Below are positions 28,159 through 37,383 of a DNA stretch of 64,000 nt, one piece after another. Position 1 is the stretch's first letter, and each line of letters opens with the position of its first letter. This DNA is from Geobacteraceae bacterium (GTDB taxonomy: Bacteria; Desulfobacterota; Desulfuromonadia; Geobacterales; Geobacteraceae). The translations under genes were made by a program, and so were the position numbers. A model generated the notes under the pieces. That model saw only the letters and a list, made by a program, of their open reading frames with translations, was not told the origin of the DNA and ran no database searches. The stretch is from positions 1 to 64,000 of the forward strand of contig JAMXLF010000026.1 in the NCBI GenBank assembly GCA_024281055.1, given 5' to 3'.

Positions 28159-29342
28159 AAGGTTCTCCCCGTCGGGTGCCGTCCTTATTCGACTTCGTCC
28201 AGGTCATCGTCAAGCGGAGCAGGATGGTATTCCTTATTACCCTGGCTGCCGCGGTTATCAGTCTCGTTTACAGCCTCTTTCTGCCCAACGTCTATACAGC
28301 CAAGACCGCGATCCTGCCTGCCCAGGAAGACAAGGGAATGATGTCGGCCATGATGACCCAGCTGGGGGGATTGGCAAACCTTGCAGGTGGAGCCGGCGTG
28401 TCGATAGGAACTTCCGCGGCAGATCTCTATGTAAGTCTGCTGAAAAACGAGGCTGTAAAAGACCCCATCATCGACCGGTTCAAGCTCATGGAGGTGTACA
28501 AGAGTAAATACCGGGCGGATGCATATAAGACTCTTGACAGGAACGCGGTCATTGTTGCCGGCAAGAAAGACGGGATTATCACCATAACCGTTGACGACAA
28601 GGACCCGAAGCGGGCGGCCGAGATGGCGGACGCATATGTTGAAGAGCTCGGGAAGCTGACCATCAGGCTGAACGTCTCCGGTGCGGGGCAAAACCGCTCT
28701 TTCCTGGAGGAGCGGCTCGGCAAGGCTAAGGCGGACCTTGCAAAGGCGGAAGAGAACCTGAAGGCCTTTCAGGCAAAGAACAAGGCTATCCAGGTGAGCG
28801 CCCAGGCCGAGGCGACCATCAAGGGGGTTGCCGAGATGAAGGCCCAGCTCGCGGCCCAGGAAGTGCAGCTTGCCACCTACCGGCGCCAGTTCACCGACAC
28901 GAGCCAGGAAGTGAAAAACCTGACGACATCGGTCAGAAATCTCAAGACACAGCTGGCGAAGCTGGAAGGTGGGGGGGGCAACGATGCCATACCGTCAGTC
29001 GGAGCGGTGCCTGCCATCGGCCAGGAATACGTCAGGCTGATGCGGGAGTTCAAGATACAGGAGTCGCTCGTAGAACTGCTGACCAAGCAGTATGAGATGG
29101 CTAGCATCTCGGAGGCGAAGGATGTTGCGCCGTTTCAGGTGGTATTGAAGGCCAGAGTGCCGGAGAGGAAAAGCAGACCGGCGCGGGCGTTGATTGTTAT
29201 TTCGGTGACCTTTGCGGCCTTCTTATTCTCTCTGTTGCTGGCTTTTGCCAGGGAAAATTTCGCCCGGATGTCCGAGGACGATTTGGAGCGCTGGAAGTCC
29301 TTGCGTGCGAGGTTGCCATTCCTGTGGGATACTGGGAGGTGA
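28104..29342 (+). CDS. Wzz-type polysaccharide chain-length regulator
   Basis: 412 residues. Membrane helix 1 lies near residues 37-58 (FLITLAAAVISLVYSLFLP) and helix 2 near 368-388 (LIVISVTFAAFLFSLLLAF), enclosing a periplasmic domain with a long coiled coil (FLEERLGKAKADLAKAEENL). This is the Wzz/GumC arrangement that sets polymer length. An ATG at 28104 follows AGGAG. The first about 25 residues include a segment encoded by heptamer repeats (NNLEPRTSNIEQ), unlike any normal Wzz N-terminus; translation could also begin later, but no better start codon with a ribosome site is visible before the membrane helix. Confidence 0.88.
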   Translation: MQHYTEANNLEPRTSNIEQGSPRRVPSLFDFVQVIVKRSRMVFLITLAAAVISLVYSLFLPNVYTAKTAILPAQEDKGMMSAMMTQLGGLANLAGGAGVSIGTSAADLYVSLLKNEAVKDPIIDRFKLMEVYKSKYRADAYKTLDRNAVIVAGKKDGIITITVDDKDPKRAAEMADAYVEELGKLTIRLNVSGAGQNRSFLEERLGKAKADLAKAEENLKAFQAKNKAIQVSAQAEATIKGVAEMKAQLAAQEVQLATYRRQFTDTSQEVKNLTTSVRNLKTQLAKLEGGGGNDAIPSVGAVPAIGQEYVRLMREFKIQESLVELLTKQYEMASISEAKDVAPFQVVLKARVPERKSRPARALIVISVTFAAFLFSLLLAFARENFARMSEDDLERWKSLRARLPFLWDTGR

Positions 29343-29350
29343 CTGAGAGA

Positions 29351-30859
29351 GTGTCTTGCGTGATAGAAAAAAAATTTGCAGCTACCAATTTATCCAGTGG
29401 GAAAGTAATTGCGAAAAATACCTTGTTTAATCTAGCTGGGCAAATTTTACCGCTTTTTGTGGGTATTTTTACAATACCTCTGATCATCAAAGGCTTAGGG
29501 ATTGAACGCTTTGGTGTCCTTACACTGGTCTGGATGGTCATAGGCTATTTCAGTCTGTTCGATCTCGGTCTGGGAAGGGCACTGACCCAGATTATTGCGT
29601 CATGTTTAGGCAAGGAGAACGTAAAAGACCTATCTGAACTGGTTTGGACTGCACTGGCCATTATGGCGTTGATGGGTGTTATCGGGATGGTTATTGCGGG
29701 ATCGTTATCTCCCATATTGATTGCAAAAGTATTCAAGATGCCCAACCAAATGCGAACGGAAGCCCTGAGCGCATTTTACATATTATCTGTTTCAATTCCT
29801 GTTATCGTTCTTTCTTCCGGCTTTACCGGGATACTCACAGCATACCAACGGTTTGACTTGATCAATCTTCTGCGGGTCCCTCTTGGCCTGGTGAATTTCA
29901 TAGCACCCCTGCTCGTGCTTCCTTTCAGCACAAGTATTGTTCCCATCACACTATTGTTGGCAGTAAGCCGCCTTGTGTCATGCATTGCTCAGTATCTGCT
30001 TTGTTTGCGTGTTATGCCATCACTTCGTACCGGGAGACGTTTTAACGCAGATGCGGCCAAGCCGCTATTCTGTTTTGGCGGATGGATGACCATATCAAAT
30101 ATTGTTGGCCCGGTGATGGTCTATCTTGATAGGTTTGTTATTGGCGCAGCTATTTCGGTAACAGCGGTAGCCTATTATGCAACTCCCTATGAGATGGTGA
30201 CCAAGTTGTGGATTATATCCGGTGCTCTGATCGCCTCATTGTTTCCAGCTTTTGCGGCGAGCAATAACTACGATTCCAGCCATACGGTTCATCTCCTTTC
30301 AAAAAGCCTTGCAGCCATATTTATTCTCGTCTTCCCGATAGTGCTTATAGTTGTGACGTTCTCCAAAGAAGGATTGATGATATGGCTTGGGAAAGATTTT
30401 GCCAATAATAGTGCTCCTGTCTTGCAATGGCTTGCAGCGGGTGTATTTATCAACTGTCTTGCCCAAGTGCTTTTCGCGTTGATTCAAGGCCGCGGGCGCC
30501 CGGATATTACCGCAAAAATGCATCTGCTGGAACTCCTTGTTTATCTACCACTTTTGTGGTGGGCTCTCAGGCATTATGGCGTGGTGGGTGCCGCTATTGC
30601 GTGGACACTGCGGGTTACTATTGATGGAATACTGTTGTTGTGGGTCGCCCAGCGGTTGTTGCCTTTTGTCCGCAAGCTCGCCTTGAAAATGTCTGGCTAT
30701 ATAATGATGGCATCTGTTGTTATGGCACTCTGTGGCTACTCTACGTCAGTTGCAGTACGCTCAATACTTCTTGGCGTTACCAGCATGCTGCTTTTGTTAA
30801 TACTCATACTGTATTTGCGGCGTTATAAAAGCTTTGCAATGCTTTCAGGGCAGCTATAA
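29351..30859 (+). CDS. Wzx-type polysaccharide flippase
   Basis: 502 residues, highly hydrophobic with about 12-14 predicted membrane helices. It resembles RfbX/MATE-like polysaccharide flippases: an N-terminal IAKNTLFNLAGQILPLFVGI, then FGVLTLVWMVIGYFSLFDLGLGRALTQ. It moves undecaprenyl-linked repeat units across the inner membrane. A GTG at 29351, nine bases after a strong GGAGGT, is the best start; it lies just behind the Wzz stop. Base composition turns AT-rich from here, the left edge of the acquired-looking island. Confidence 0.9.
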   Translation: MSCVIEKKFAATNLSSGKVIAKNTLFNLAGQILPLFVGIFTIPLIIKGLGIERFGVLTLVWMVIGYFSLFDLGLGRALTQIIASCLGKENVKDLSELVWTALAIMALMGVIGMVIAGSLSPILIAKVFKMPNQMRTEALSAFYILSVSIPVIVLSSGFTGILTAYQRFDLINLLRVPLGLVNFIAPLLVLPFSTSIVPITLLLAVSRLVSCIAQYLLCLRVMPSLRTGRRFNADAAKPLFCFGGWMTISNIVGPVMVYLDRFVIGAAISVTAVAYYATPYEMVTKLWIISGALIASLFPAFAASNNYDSSHTVHLLSKSLAAIFILVFPIVLIVVTFSKEGLMIWLGKDFANNSAPVLQWLAAGVFINCLAQVLFALIQGRGRPDITAKMHLLELLVYLPLLWWALRHYGVVGAAIAWTLRVTIDGILLLWVAQRLLPFVRKLALKMSGYIMMASVVMALCGYSTSVAVRSILLGVTSMLLLLILILYLRRYKSFAMLSGQL

Positions 30860-30878
30860 ACCGGGTTTAATACAAACT

Positions 30879-30895
30879 TATAAGTATTACTTATA
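30879..30895. promoter_or_regulatory. Perfect 17-bp palindrome upstream of the methyltransferase
   Basis: TATAAGTA-T-TACTTATA, an exact dyad overlapping a TATAAT hexamer (30892-30897). It could be an operator on a promoter or only a feature of AT-rich DNA. Confidence 0.4.
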
Positions 30896-30917
30896 ATACA
30901 CACCAGAATGGTAACCA

Positions 30918-31967
30918 ATGCATAACCTGCAAGATAATAAAATTATAGAAACCGAGTCTAAATCAACATGCCTTGTATGTGCACAGCCAGGCAGGTTGCT
31001 TTATGACAAACTTACAGACAAGCTATTCCGTTCAACAGGCGAATGGACATTAAAAAAATGTGTAAATAAGGAATGTGGTCTAGTATGGCTTGATCCAGCT
31101 CCTCGTGAATCGGAGTTGTGGAAATTATATGCCAACTATTACACTCACGTTGATAAATCTTGTCAAGCGACAAGCAGCATCAAACGTTGCTATCATTTTG
31201 TCAGAGATTGTTATTTGTCTCTCAGGTTCGGGTATTTTAAAGGACTTAGGCAATATCAATTGCGTTGGATAGGCACGCTACTCAATTTCTTCCCAGCTAG
31301 ACGAGCAAATCTTGATTTCAGCGTCATGTATCTCAACAACAAACCTGGCGGTAAGCTGTTAGAAATTGGTTGCGGTAATGGGACAATGCTAAAGTACCTT
31401 GATTCGTTAGGATGGCAAGTTGAAGGGATCGATTTTGACCCGATTGCTGTAGAAAAAGCTCGGCTAAAGGGAATAAACATAAAGCTCGGTTCCTTAAAAG
31501 ATCAACACTATGACGAAAATACTTTTGATGCAGTAATTCTCAGCCATGTCATTGAACATGTGCCTGATCCAATTGCATTGCTTTCCGAAATACATCGAAT
31601 ACTAAAACCGGGAGGCATGATCTCTTTAGTCACGCCAAATATCAATTCCTTTGGAAGAATGCTTTTCAAGAATTTCTGGTTACATCTTGACCCTCCAAGG
31701 CACCTGTTTCTGTTTGATAATAATTCATTGCTGAAATCAGCTCAAAAGGCTGGCTTCAATCATATGGCGATCAACACTACCATAAGAGATACGGAAGGCT
31801 TGATTTTCGCAAGTCTGATGCTAAAGCGAAATGGAGCTTTTCAGATGGGTACCCAGCCACGCGGCATGGTTAAATTGTTTGCGAAAACGATGTGCTTGGT
31901 GGAGTGGACGCTTGTAAAGATATTCCGCAGTAAGGGCGAAGAAATTTCGTTGATCGGCATAAAGTAA
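30918..31967 (+). CDS. SAM-dependent methyltransferase with N-terminal zinc-binding motif
   Basis: 349 residues. The N-terminal segment has paired cysteines (CLVCAQ near 20 and CVNKECGLVW near 50), probably a zinc ribbon. The Rossmann-fold methyltransferase has motif I LLEIGCGNGTMLKYL, the acidic IDFDPIA, and AVILSHVIEHVPDP with LKPGGMISLVTPN. Such proteins methylate sugars or lipid-linked glycans in polysaccharide clusters; the exact acceptor cannot be read. It is AT-rich and overlaps the next glycosyltransferase start by one base. Confidence 0.85.
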   Translation: MHNLQDNKIIETESKSTCLVCAQPGRLLYDKLTDKLFRSTGEWTLKKCVNKECGLVWLDPAPRESELWKLYANYYTHVDKSCQATSSIKRCYHFVRDCYLSLRFGYFKGLRQYQLRWIGTLLNFFPARRANLDFSVMYLNNKPGGKLLEIGCGNGTMLKYLDSLGWQVEGIDFDPIAVEKARLKGINIKLGSLKDQHYDENTFDAVILSHVIEHVPDPIALLSEIHRILKPGGMISLVTPNINSFGRMLFKNFWLHLDPPRHLFLFDNNSLLKSAQKAGFNHMAINTTIRDTEGLIFASLMLKRNGAFQMGTQPRGMVKLFAKTMCLVEWTLVKIFRSKGEEISLIGIK

Positions 31968-32941
31968 TGAACAGATTAACTATTTCCATTGCAATGTGCA
32001 CCTATAATGGAGAGAAATATCTCCAGGAGCAGCTTGAAAGTATTGCCAAACAAAGCAGGTTGCCGGATGAGCTTATTGTTTGTGATGATAATTCCCAAGA
32101 TGGTACGGTTCACATCCTTGAAGCGTTTGCTGCAACAGCACTCTTTCCCGTGAAGATATTCCGGAACAATATCAATATTGGTTCAACAAAGAATTTCGAA
32201 AAGGCAATTGAGCTTTGTAAAGGAGATGTTATAGCTTTATGCGATCAAGACGATGTTTGGATGAAATGCAAGCTTGAACTCATTGAGCAAGAATTTATCA
32301 GATCAGATAACATTGGTGTTGTATTTTCTAACGGTAACATTGTTGATGAAAAGCTACAGCCATTAGGATATACACTTTGGGATACATATCGATTTAAACG
32401 AAAGCATAAAGGAAAATTTATGACAGGCAATGCTTTCCAAGTACTTGTGAAACGGCCTATGTTGACTGGCGCCACTTTGGCGTTCAGATCTTCTCTTGTG
32501 AAATATTTAACACCAATACCATCGATATTTGTTCATGATGCCTGGATCTCGATAATCAGTTCGATGCTGACGGATATGCAATTTATAAATCAACCTTTAA
32601 TAGCATATAGACAACACCAGCAACAACAAATTGGCGGAACAAAACAGGATGTCTTACAAAGAGCAAGGTGCATAATCAGTTATGATAACCAAATCGACCA
32701 GAACAAAAGTATATTAGCCCATATCAATAAATTGCCATTGTCTGATACCAGTTTCTATACATCTAGCATTCTTGAGAAAATTTCTCATCTTGAATCAAGA
32801 AACGAAATTTATGCCTCCAATTTTTTTAAAAAAATGAAAGGTGTCTTTATCGAATTAATGATGAGGCGATATCACAAGTATTCCAATGGCTGGTTGAGCG
32901 TATTCAAGGATGTTTTCTGCAAGATGCTGCTATCTAGATAA
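31967..32941 (+). CDS. Family 2 glycosyltransferase
   Basis: 324 residues with the GT-A fold. N-terminal SIAMCTYNGEKYLQEQLESI, the nucleotide-binding ELIVCDDNSQDGT, and the DXD-like VIALCDQDDVWMKCKLEL. It resembles rhamnosyltransferase-type enzymes (WbbL/RfbF-like, by motif only). The start overlaps the methyltransferase stop (TAATG). It is a cytoplasmic enzyme expected to add one sugar to the lipid-linked repeat unit. Sequence is AT-rich. Confidence 0.88.
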   Translation: MNRLTISIAMCTYNGEKYLQEQLESIAKQSRLPDELIVCDDNSQDGTVHILEAFAATALFPVKIFRNNINIGSTKNFEKAIELCKGDVIALCDQDDVWMKCKLELIEQEFIRSDNIGVVFSNGNIVDEKLQPLGYTLWDTYRFKRKHKGKFMTGNAFQVLVKRPMLTGATLAFRSSLVKYLTPIPSIFVHDAWISIISSMLTDMQFINQPLIAYRQHQQQQIGGTKQDVLQRARCIISYDNQIDQNKSILAHINKLPLSDTSFYTSSILEKISHLESRNEIYASNFFKKMKGVFIELMMRRYHKYSNGWLSVFKDVFCKMLLSR

Positions 32942-32943
32942 AG

Positions 32944-34146
32944 GTGCTTTTGGATGCCTTGCATATGAAAAACATAATATTTACATCGTTATTATGCATG
33001 ATATTTGTTTGCGTGTTTGATCCGGCCGATCAATTTTTTAAATTAAAGGTTCCACTATTTGCCTTATGCTGGTTGGCATTGATAGTTTATTACATAACAA
33101 CTGGCAGACAGGTACACCTGCCGTACAATATAACTAATTATATATTAATGTTTATATTGATTCCAGTGGTATCAATTGCAATATATTTAACTGCTGACGG
33201 GCATAATCCTTATGACGGCTTTCTGTATTTAAAATCATACATATTTATTACGCTGATAATAGTGCTATATTTATCAGACGTAGACCTAATGCATCCTTTG
33301 TGTATGGTATTAACATTATTGTCATTAGTTATAATTGGTATTTTTATAGTTACAACCAACAATCCGCTGCTTATCACGCCAATTTTTAATGTTGGTGCCC
33401 GGTACGGAAGTTTTGGCCTCGGAGAAAGACAATATGGCGGATTAGTATTTAAAACAATATTTTTTAAAACCTCGCCAATGATCGCGATTGCTATTGCTTA
33501 TTATAGTTACAAAACGCTTGTAGCCCAAAGATTTGCCAGGTTGTTGCCGATAGTGCTGTTGATAATAAATATATTTGCCATGTTTTTGGCAGGCACTCGA
33601 AACAATATCATCTTTGCCGCATTGATACCGTTCAGCATATTAGCGTGGTATACAAGATATAAGAAATTGATTCTTAGCTTGCTATGCGTGTCTGTTTTAC
33701 TTATTTGTACAATATATTTTGAGGTAATTGTTGATATGCTTGATCCAAAGGAGGTTTCAAATCAAATAAAGCTTGCATACTTGGCGGATTATAAAACTGT
33801 TTTTAGCAATCCATGGAATATATTATTTGGCCAAGGAATTGGTTCATACAATTATTGGACAGTGCTGCAAGAAGAAACAGCAGTTACAGAATTGACATTT
33901 CTGGAAATATTTAGAAACTATGGTTTATTGTTAGGATCTGCTATTTTTTGTTTGATACTATATCCGATCATTTATTTAAAAAACGCGAGATTTAAACCTC
34001 ATCATTATATAGTAATCGGTTATGTTTGCTATCTCATTATGTCGGCATCAAATCCTTTCTTGTTTTCCTCTTCCGGAATGTTGATTTTGGCGATAATAAT
34101 GGCACATTTTGCAAAGTTAACTATTGTCGAAGCTGTGCAACAATGA
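32944..34146 (+). CDS. O-antigen polymerase/ligase-like membrane protein
   Basis: About 400 residues with ten or more hydrophobic helices and a large loop near the C-terminal third (ISNPW-like VFSNPWNILFGQGIGSYNYW). That loop motif is common in Wzy polymerases and O-antigen ligases (Wzy_C family). The GTG at 32944 is two bases after the previous gene; an ATG at 32965 (MKNIIFTSLLCMIF) is a good alternative. It is very AT-rich. Likely the polymerase of this Wzx/Wzy system, since flippase and Wzz are next to it; the assignment as polymerase rather than ligase is inferred. Confidence 0.75.
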   Translation: MLLDALHMKNIIFTSLLCMIFVCVFDPADQFFKLKVPLFALCWLALIVYYITTGRQVHLPYNITNYILMFILIPVVSIAIYLTADGHNPYDGFLYLKSYIFITLIIVLYLSDVDLMHPLCMVLTLLSLVIIGIFIVTTNNPLLITPIFNVGARYGSFGLGERQYGGLVFKTIFFKTSPMIAIAIAYYSYKTLVAQRFARLLPIVLLIINIFAMFLAGTRNNIIFAALIPFSILAWYTRYKKLILSLLCVSVLLICTIYFEVIVDMLDPKEVSNQIKLAYLADYKTVFSNPWNILFGQGIGSYNYWTVLQEETAVTELTFLEIFRNYGLLLGSAIFCLILYPIIYLKNARFKPHHYIVIGYVCYLIMSASNPFLFSSSGMLILAIIMAHFAKLTIVEAVQQ

Positions 34147-34877
34147 AAGTCTCCGTTTGTATCGCCACTTATAACGGCGGGAAATATATTCGGCAACAAC
34201 TATTGTCGATCCTGCCTCAACTGGCTGACGGTGAAGTTATCATTTCTGATGATTCCTCAACGGATAATACGCTAACCTTGATCCGGGAGTTAGACGACCC
34301 CAGGATCCGACTTTATTCACATAATCAATTCCGGAGCCCGATCTATAATTTTGAGTTCTGTATCTCTCACGCTCAGGGGGAGATTATATTCATGTCCGAT
34401 CAGGATGATCTGTGGATGCCGCACAAAATGGCAACGACAATGGCTGTTTTCAAGGATAACCCGAGGGTAACTTTGGTTGCCAGCGATGCCAGGATTATCA
34501 ATGAAAGGGATGAGATTGTCCATGACTCTTTCTACTCCAATAGGTTGACTTTTACATCCAAGGTACTGCCCAACATCGTAAAAAACCGTTATCTCGGCTG
34601 CACACTAGCCTTCCGTAGAAGTATGCTGGAGGTGTTACTGCCGTTCCCCCGGAATTTACCCATGCATGACAGTTGGATAGGCATAATGAATCAACTGTTT
34701 GGGTCGGTGTATTTTGTAGAGACACCTCTTATCGCCTATAGGCGGCACTCTCAGAATTTCAGCTCGTCAGTTCATGCCAGCTTGCCGAAAATGATTGCCT
34801 GGCGTTGGAATCTGACAAAGGCACTCATAAGCAGGTGGATGAAATACCGGAACTGGTCGAGGCCTTGCGCGTTATGA
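34143..34877 (+). CDS. Family 2 glycosyltransferase
   Basis: 244 residues. It starts MKVSVCIATYNGGKYIRQQL with EVIISDDSSTDNTL and the metal-binding IIFMSDQDDLWMPHKM. It is related in motif to the glycosyltransferase at 31967 and shares the GT-A fold with a short C-terminus. The ATG overlaps the polymerase stop (ATGA), and its own stop overlaps the next gene the same way, so three genes are tightly coupled. Confidence 0.88.
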   Translation: MKVSVCIATYNGGKYIRQQLLSILPQLADGEVIISDDSSTDNTLTLIRELDDPRIRLYSHNQFRSPIYNFEFCISHAQGEIIFMSDQDDLWMPHKMATTMAVFKDNPRVTLVASDARIINERDEIVHDSFYSNRLTFTSKVLPNIVKNRYLGCTLAFRRSMLEVLLPFPRNLPMHDSWIGIMNQLFGSVYFVETPLIAYRRHSQNFSSSVHASLPKMIAWRWNLTKALISRWMKYRNWSRPCAL

Positions 34878-36103
34878 ATTCTGCAGCTCAGAGAGCTCCC
34901 GGAACGATTAAAGTTCTCATGCTCGCGCCTTTTTTCAACCAGGAAGGTACTTCCAATCGGCCATGTCTGATATCGGACGTGTTGGCGCGGTTCGGAACGG
35001 TGGACATTGTCACCACCAGTTTCGATCACCAGACTAAACAAGAAAAGAGCCTTTTTCAATTTAACGATAACCGGACAATCCATTACCTCCCTACAGTGCC
35101 ATATAAACGCAATATCAGCATGGTGCGCTTTATATCACATTTTATCTTCTCGATCCGTGTCTTGTTTTTTTTTCTGCCCCGAAAAAACAACTATAATGTT
35201 GTATATGCAACCTTGCCCCTGAATTTGATGTCTTTGCTTGTGTTTATACGCAGTCCCAAAATACTCCGAATTGCTGATGTAGTGGACATCTGGCCCGATG
35301 TGCTGCCATTTCCGGTCGTTGTGAGAAAGGTCTTTTTCCCTTTTTTTACTCTCTGGAAGAAATCATTCGTCCTCGCAGTCAGACAATGCGATGTATTGCT
35401 TTCCGTTTCCGATCGTTTTATGGATGAATCACTGCCTTATTTTCGCCATGGACCTAGTGTCGCCCACCGATTTTATATTGGCGCCAAGAGGCTGCCTGGC
35501 AAAAAGAAGAGTTCAGACGGATTGTTGACCATTGCTTATGTTGGAAATATCGGTCGGTTATATGATTTTACAACGCTGCTCATGTCAATGAACGCCTTCA
35601 AAGATAAATTGCGGTTCTTTATAGTTGGCGACGGCGATCGCAGAAACTGGCTACTGAGTGAACTGGTACGACTGAATATTGAGCATCGATATTTCGGGGT
35701 TGTATACGAGGATGACGCATTGGCTGAAATATTGTCGAATTGTGATTTAGGGTTTAATGGTTATCTCAATACTACGGCATCATTTTCTTATAAAGCCAAT
35801 ACCTATTTTTCAGCTGGCCTGCCGATATTAAATTCCATGGGCGGAGATCTCAAAGATCTAGTCTCTACACACGGCCTCGGCTTTAATTATGCACCCGGGA
35901 ATGTCGGTTCGTTACAAGCCTGTATTGAACGTTGCCTATCGGAAGATATGTCGGAACTTTCTCGCAACGTAGATACATTTTTCATGTCAGAACTTGATCA
36001 AGCGATAATAAAGGACAAGATTGAAAAGTTCATCAATAATATATTGCAGAATAAGTTTGTTGAAAGCACAGCCGCAAAACAGCCTGTAAATAAAAATATT
36101 TAA
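34874..36103 (+). CDS. GT-B glycosyltransferase (group 1-like)
   Basis: 409 residues. An N-terminal domain (KVLMLAPFFNQEGTSNRP) has a hydrophobic patch (ISHFIFSIRVLFFFLP). The C-terminal Rossmann domain has LTIAYVGNIGRLYDFTTLL, FFIVGDGDRRNWLLSEL and a weak group-1 signature (TYFSAGLPILNSMGG). The ATG at 34874 overlaps the upstream stop by four bases. It presumably transfers a nucleotide-activated sugar at the inner membrane; donor and acceptor are unknown. Confidence 0.82.
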   Translation: MNSAAQRAPGTIKVLMLAPFFNQEGTSNRPCLISDVLARFGTVDIVTTSFDHQTKQEKSLFQFNDNRTIHYLPTVPYKRNISMVRFISHFIFSIRVLFFFLPRKNNYNVVYATLPLNLMSLLVFIRSPKILRIADVVDIWPDVLPFPVVVRKVFFPFFTLWKKSFVLAVRQCDVLLSVSDRFMDESLPYFRHGPSVAHRFYIGAKRLPGKKKSSDGLLTIAYVGNIGRLYDFTTLLMSMNAFKDKLRFFIVGDGDRRNWLLSELVRLNIEHRYFGVVYEDDALAEILSNCDLGFNGYLNTTASFSYKANTYFSAGLPILNSMGGDLKDLVSTHGLGFNYAPGNVGSLQACIERCLSEDMSELSRNVDTFFMSELDQAIIKDKIEKFINNILQNKFVESTAAKQPVNKNI

Positions 36104-36112
36104 TAGTATAGG

Positions 36113-36733
36113 ATGCGCTTGAGCACAAAACGATTATTTGACATAGCAGTAGCTCTACTCGCTATCATAGTCATAAGTCCATTGTTAATTGCCATTACTA
36201 TTCTGGTGCGCTTCAAGCTCGGGGCACCGGTGCTCTTCCAGCAGAAGCGTCCCGGTCTTCATGGCAAGCCTTTTTTCATATATAAATTTCGGACCATGAC
36301 AAACGAGCGGAATGCTGATGGCAACCTTTTTCCCGACGAACAACGACTTACGAGCTTCGGCAAATTTCTGCGCACTACCAGCCTGGACGAATTGCCGGAA
36401 CTTATCAACGTCCTGAATGGTGATATGAGTCTAGTGGGACCACGGCCGCTATTAATGGAGTACCTGCCGCTTTATTCCAGAGAGCAGGCACGCCGTCACG
36501 AGGCGCGCCCCGGAATTACCGGCTGGGCGCAGGTAAACGGCCGCAACGCCATTAGCTGGGAGGAGAAGTTTAAACTTGATGTGTGGTATGTGGAAAACCA
36601 GTCTCTGTGGCTGGATATAAAGATCATGTGGATGACACTCCTCAAGGTAGTGATAAGGGAGGGAATAAGCCAGGAGGGGCATGCTACGGCTGAAAAATTT
36701 ACGGGCTCAAACAAGGATGGAGTCAGCAAGTGA
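36113..36733 (+). CDS. Phosphoglycosyl transferase initiating glycan synthesis (PglC-like)
   Basis: 206 residues, the small monotopic phosphoglycosyl transferase class. A re-entrant hydrophobic helix (about 8-32) is followed by [22 protein letters not shown], the catalytic Asp-Glu dyad in [14 protein letters not shown] and LVGPRPLL, and the [13 protein letters not shown] motif. It attaches a sugar phosphate to undecaprenyl phosphate. The next two genes encode PglD- and PglE-like enzymes, so the first sugar may be diacetyl-bacillosamine or a similar aminosugar (inference). Confidence 0.93.
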   Translation: MRLSTKRLFDIAVALLAIIVISPLLIAITILVRFKLGAPVLFQQKRPGLHGKPFFIYKFRTMTNERNADGNLFPDEQRLTSFGKFLRTTSLDELPELINVLNGDMSLVGPRPLLMEYLPLYSREQARRHEARPGITGWAQVNGRNAISWEEKFKLDVWYVENQSLWLDIKIMWMTLLKVVIREGISQEGHATAEKFTGSNKDGVSK

Positions 36734-37374
36734 CTGGTAAACGTAAAGATAAAATCTTCGTCTTCGGCGCCAGCGGCCATGCCAAGGTAGTCATCGATGT
36801 TATCGAGCGCCAGGGGCTTTACGACATCGCTTTTCTGGTGGATGACGATCCGGTTTTAAAGGGAACGGGGATCTACGGGTATCAGGTTCTTGGCGGCAAG
36901 AACGAGCTTCTTGCCGAACGGGAAAAAATTGTCGGCGGTATAGTTGCAATCGGTTGCAACCCGGCACGGTCTGAAGTCGCTTCATGGCTGACGGAAAACG
37001 GGTTTACCCTCGTTACCGCTGTTCATCCTCATGCTCAGATTGCCAGGGGGGTAAGGATTGGCGCTGGCACAGTAATAATGGCCGGTGTCGTGGTCAACTC
37101 CGATACCAGGATCGGCAGCAACGTTATCATTAACACCAAGGCGAGCATTGACCACGACTGCACAGTCGGCGATGGTGCCCACATCGCCCCGGGTGCAACC
37201 CTATGCGGTACGGTTTTCGTGGGGGATGGCACATTTATCTGTGCAGGGGCAACCATTATACCCAACGTGTCAATCGGAAGGGACGTTGTCGTAGGTGCCG
37301 GTTCAACAGTCATTCGAAATGTGCCGGATGGAGTCCTTGTTGTTGGAAGTCCAGCGCGGCAGATACGAACGTAG
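36730..37374 (+). CDS. PglD-like sugar N-acetyltransferase
   Basis: 214 residues. An N-terminal Rossmann-like half (KIFVFGASGHAKVVIDVI, FLVDDDPVLKG) precedes a left-handed beta-helix of hexapeptide repeats. The catalytic His is in NTKASIDHDCTVGDGAHIAPGA. This is the PglD/NeuD architecture, which acetylates 4-amino sugars with acetyl-CoA. A GTG start at 36730 overlaps the transferase stop (GTGA). It precedes the aminotransferase that would supply its substrate. Confidence 0.92.
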   Translation: MTGKRKDKIFVFGASGHAKVVIDVIERQGLYDIAFLVDDDPVLKGTGIYGYQVLGGKNELLAEREKIVGGIVAIGCNPARSEVASWLTENGFTLVTAVHPHAQIARGVRIGAGTVIMAGVVVNSDTRIGSNVIINTKASIDHDCTVGDGAHIAPGATLCGTVFVGDGTFICAGATIIPNVSIGRDVVVGAGSTVIRNVPDGVLVVGSPARQIRT

Positions 37375-37383
37375 GAGGCATTC

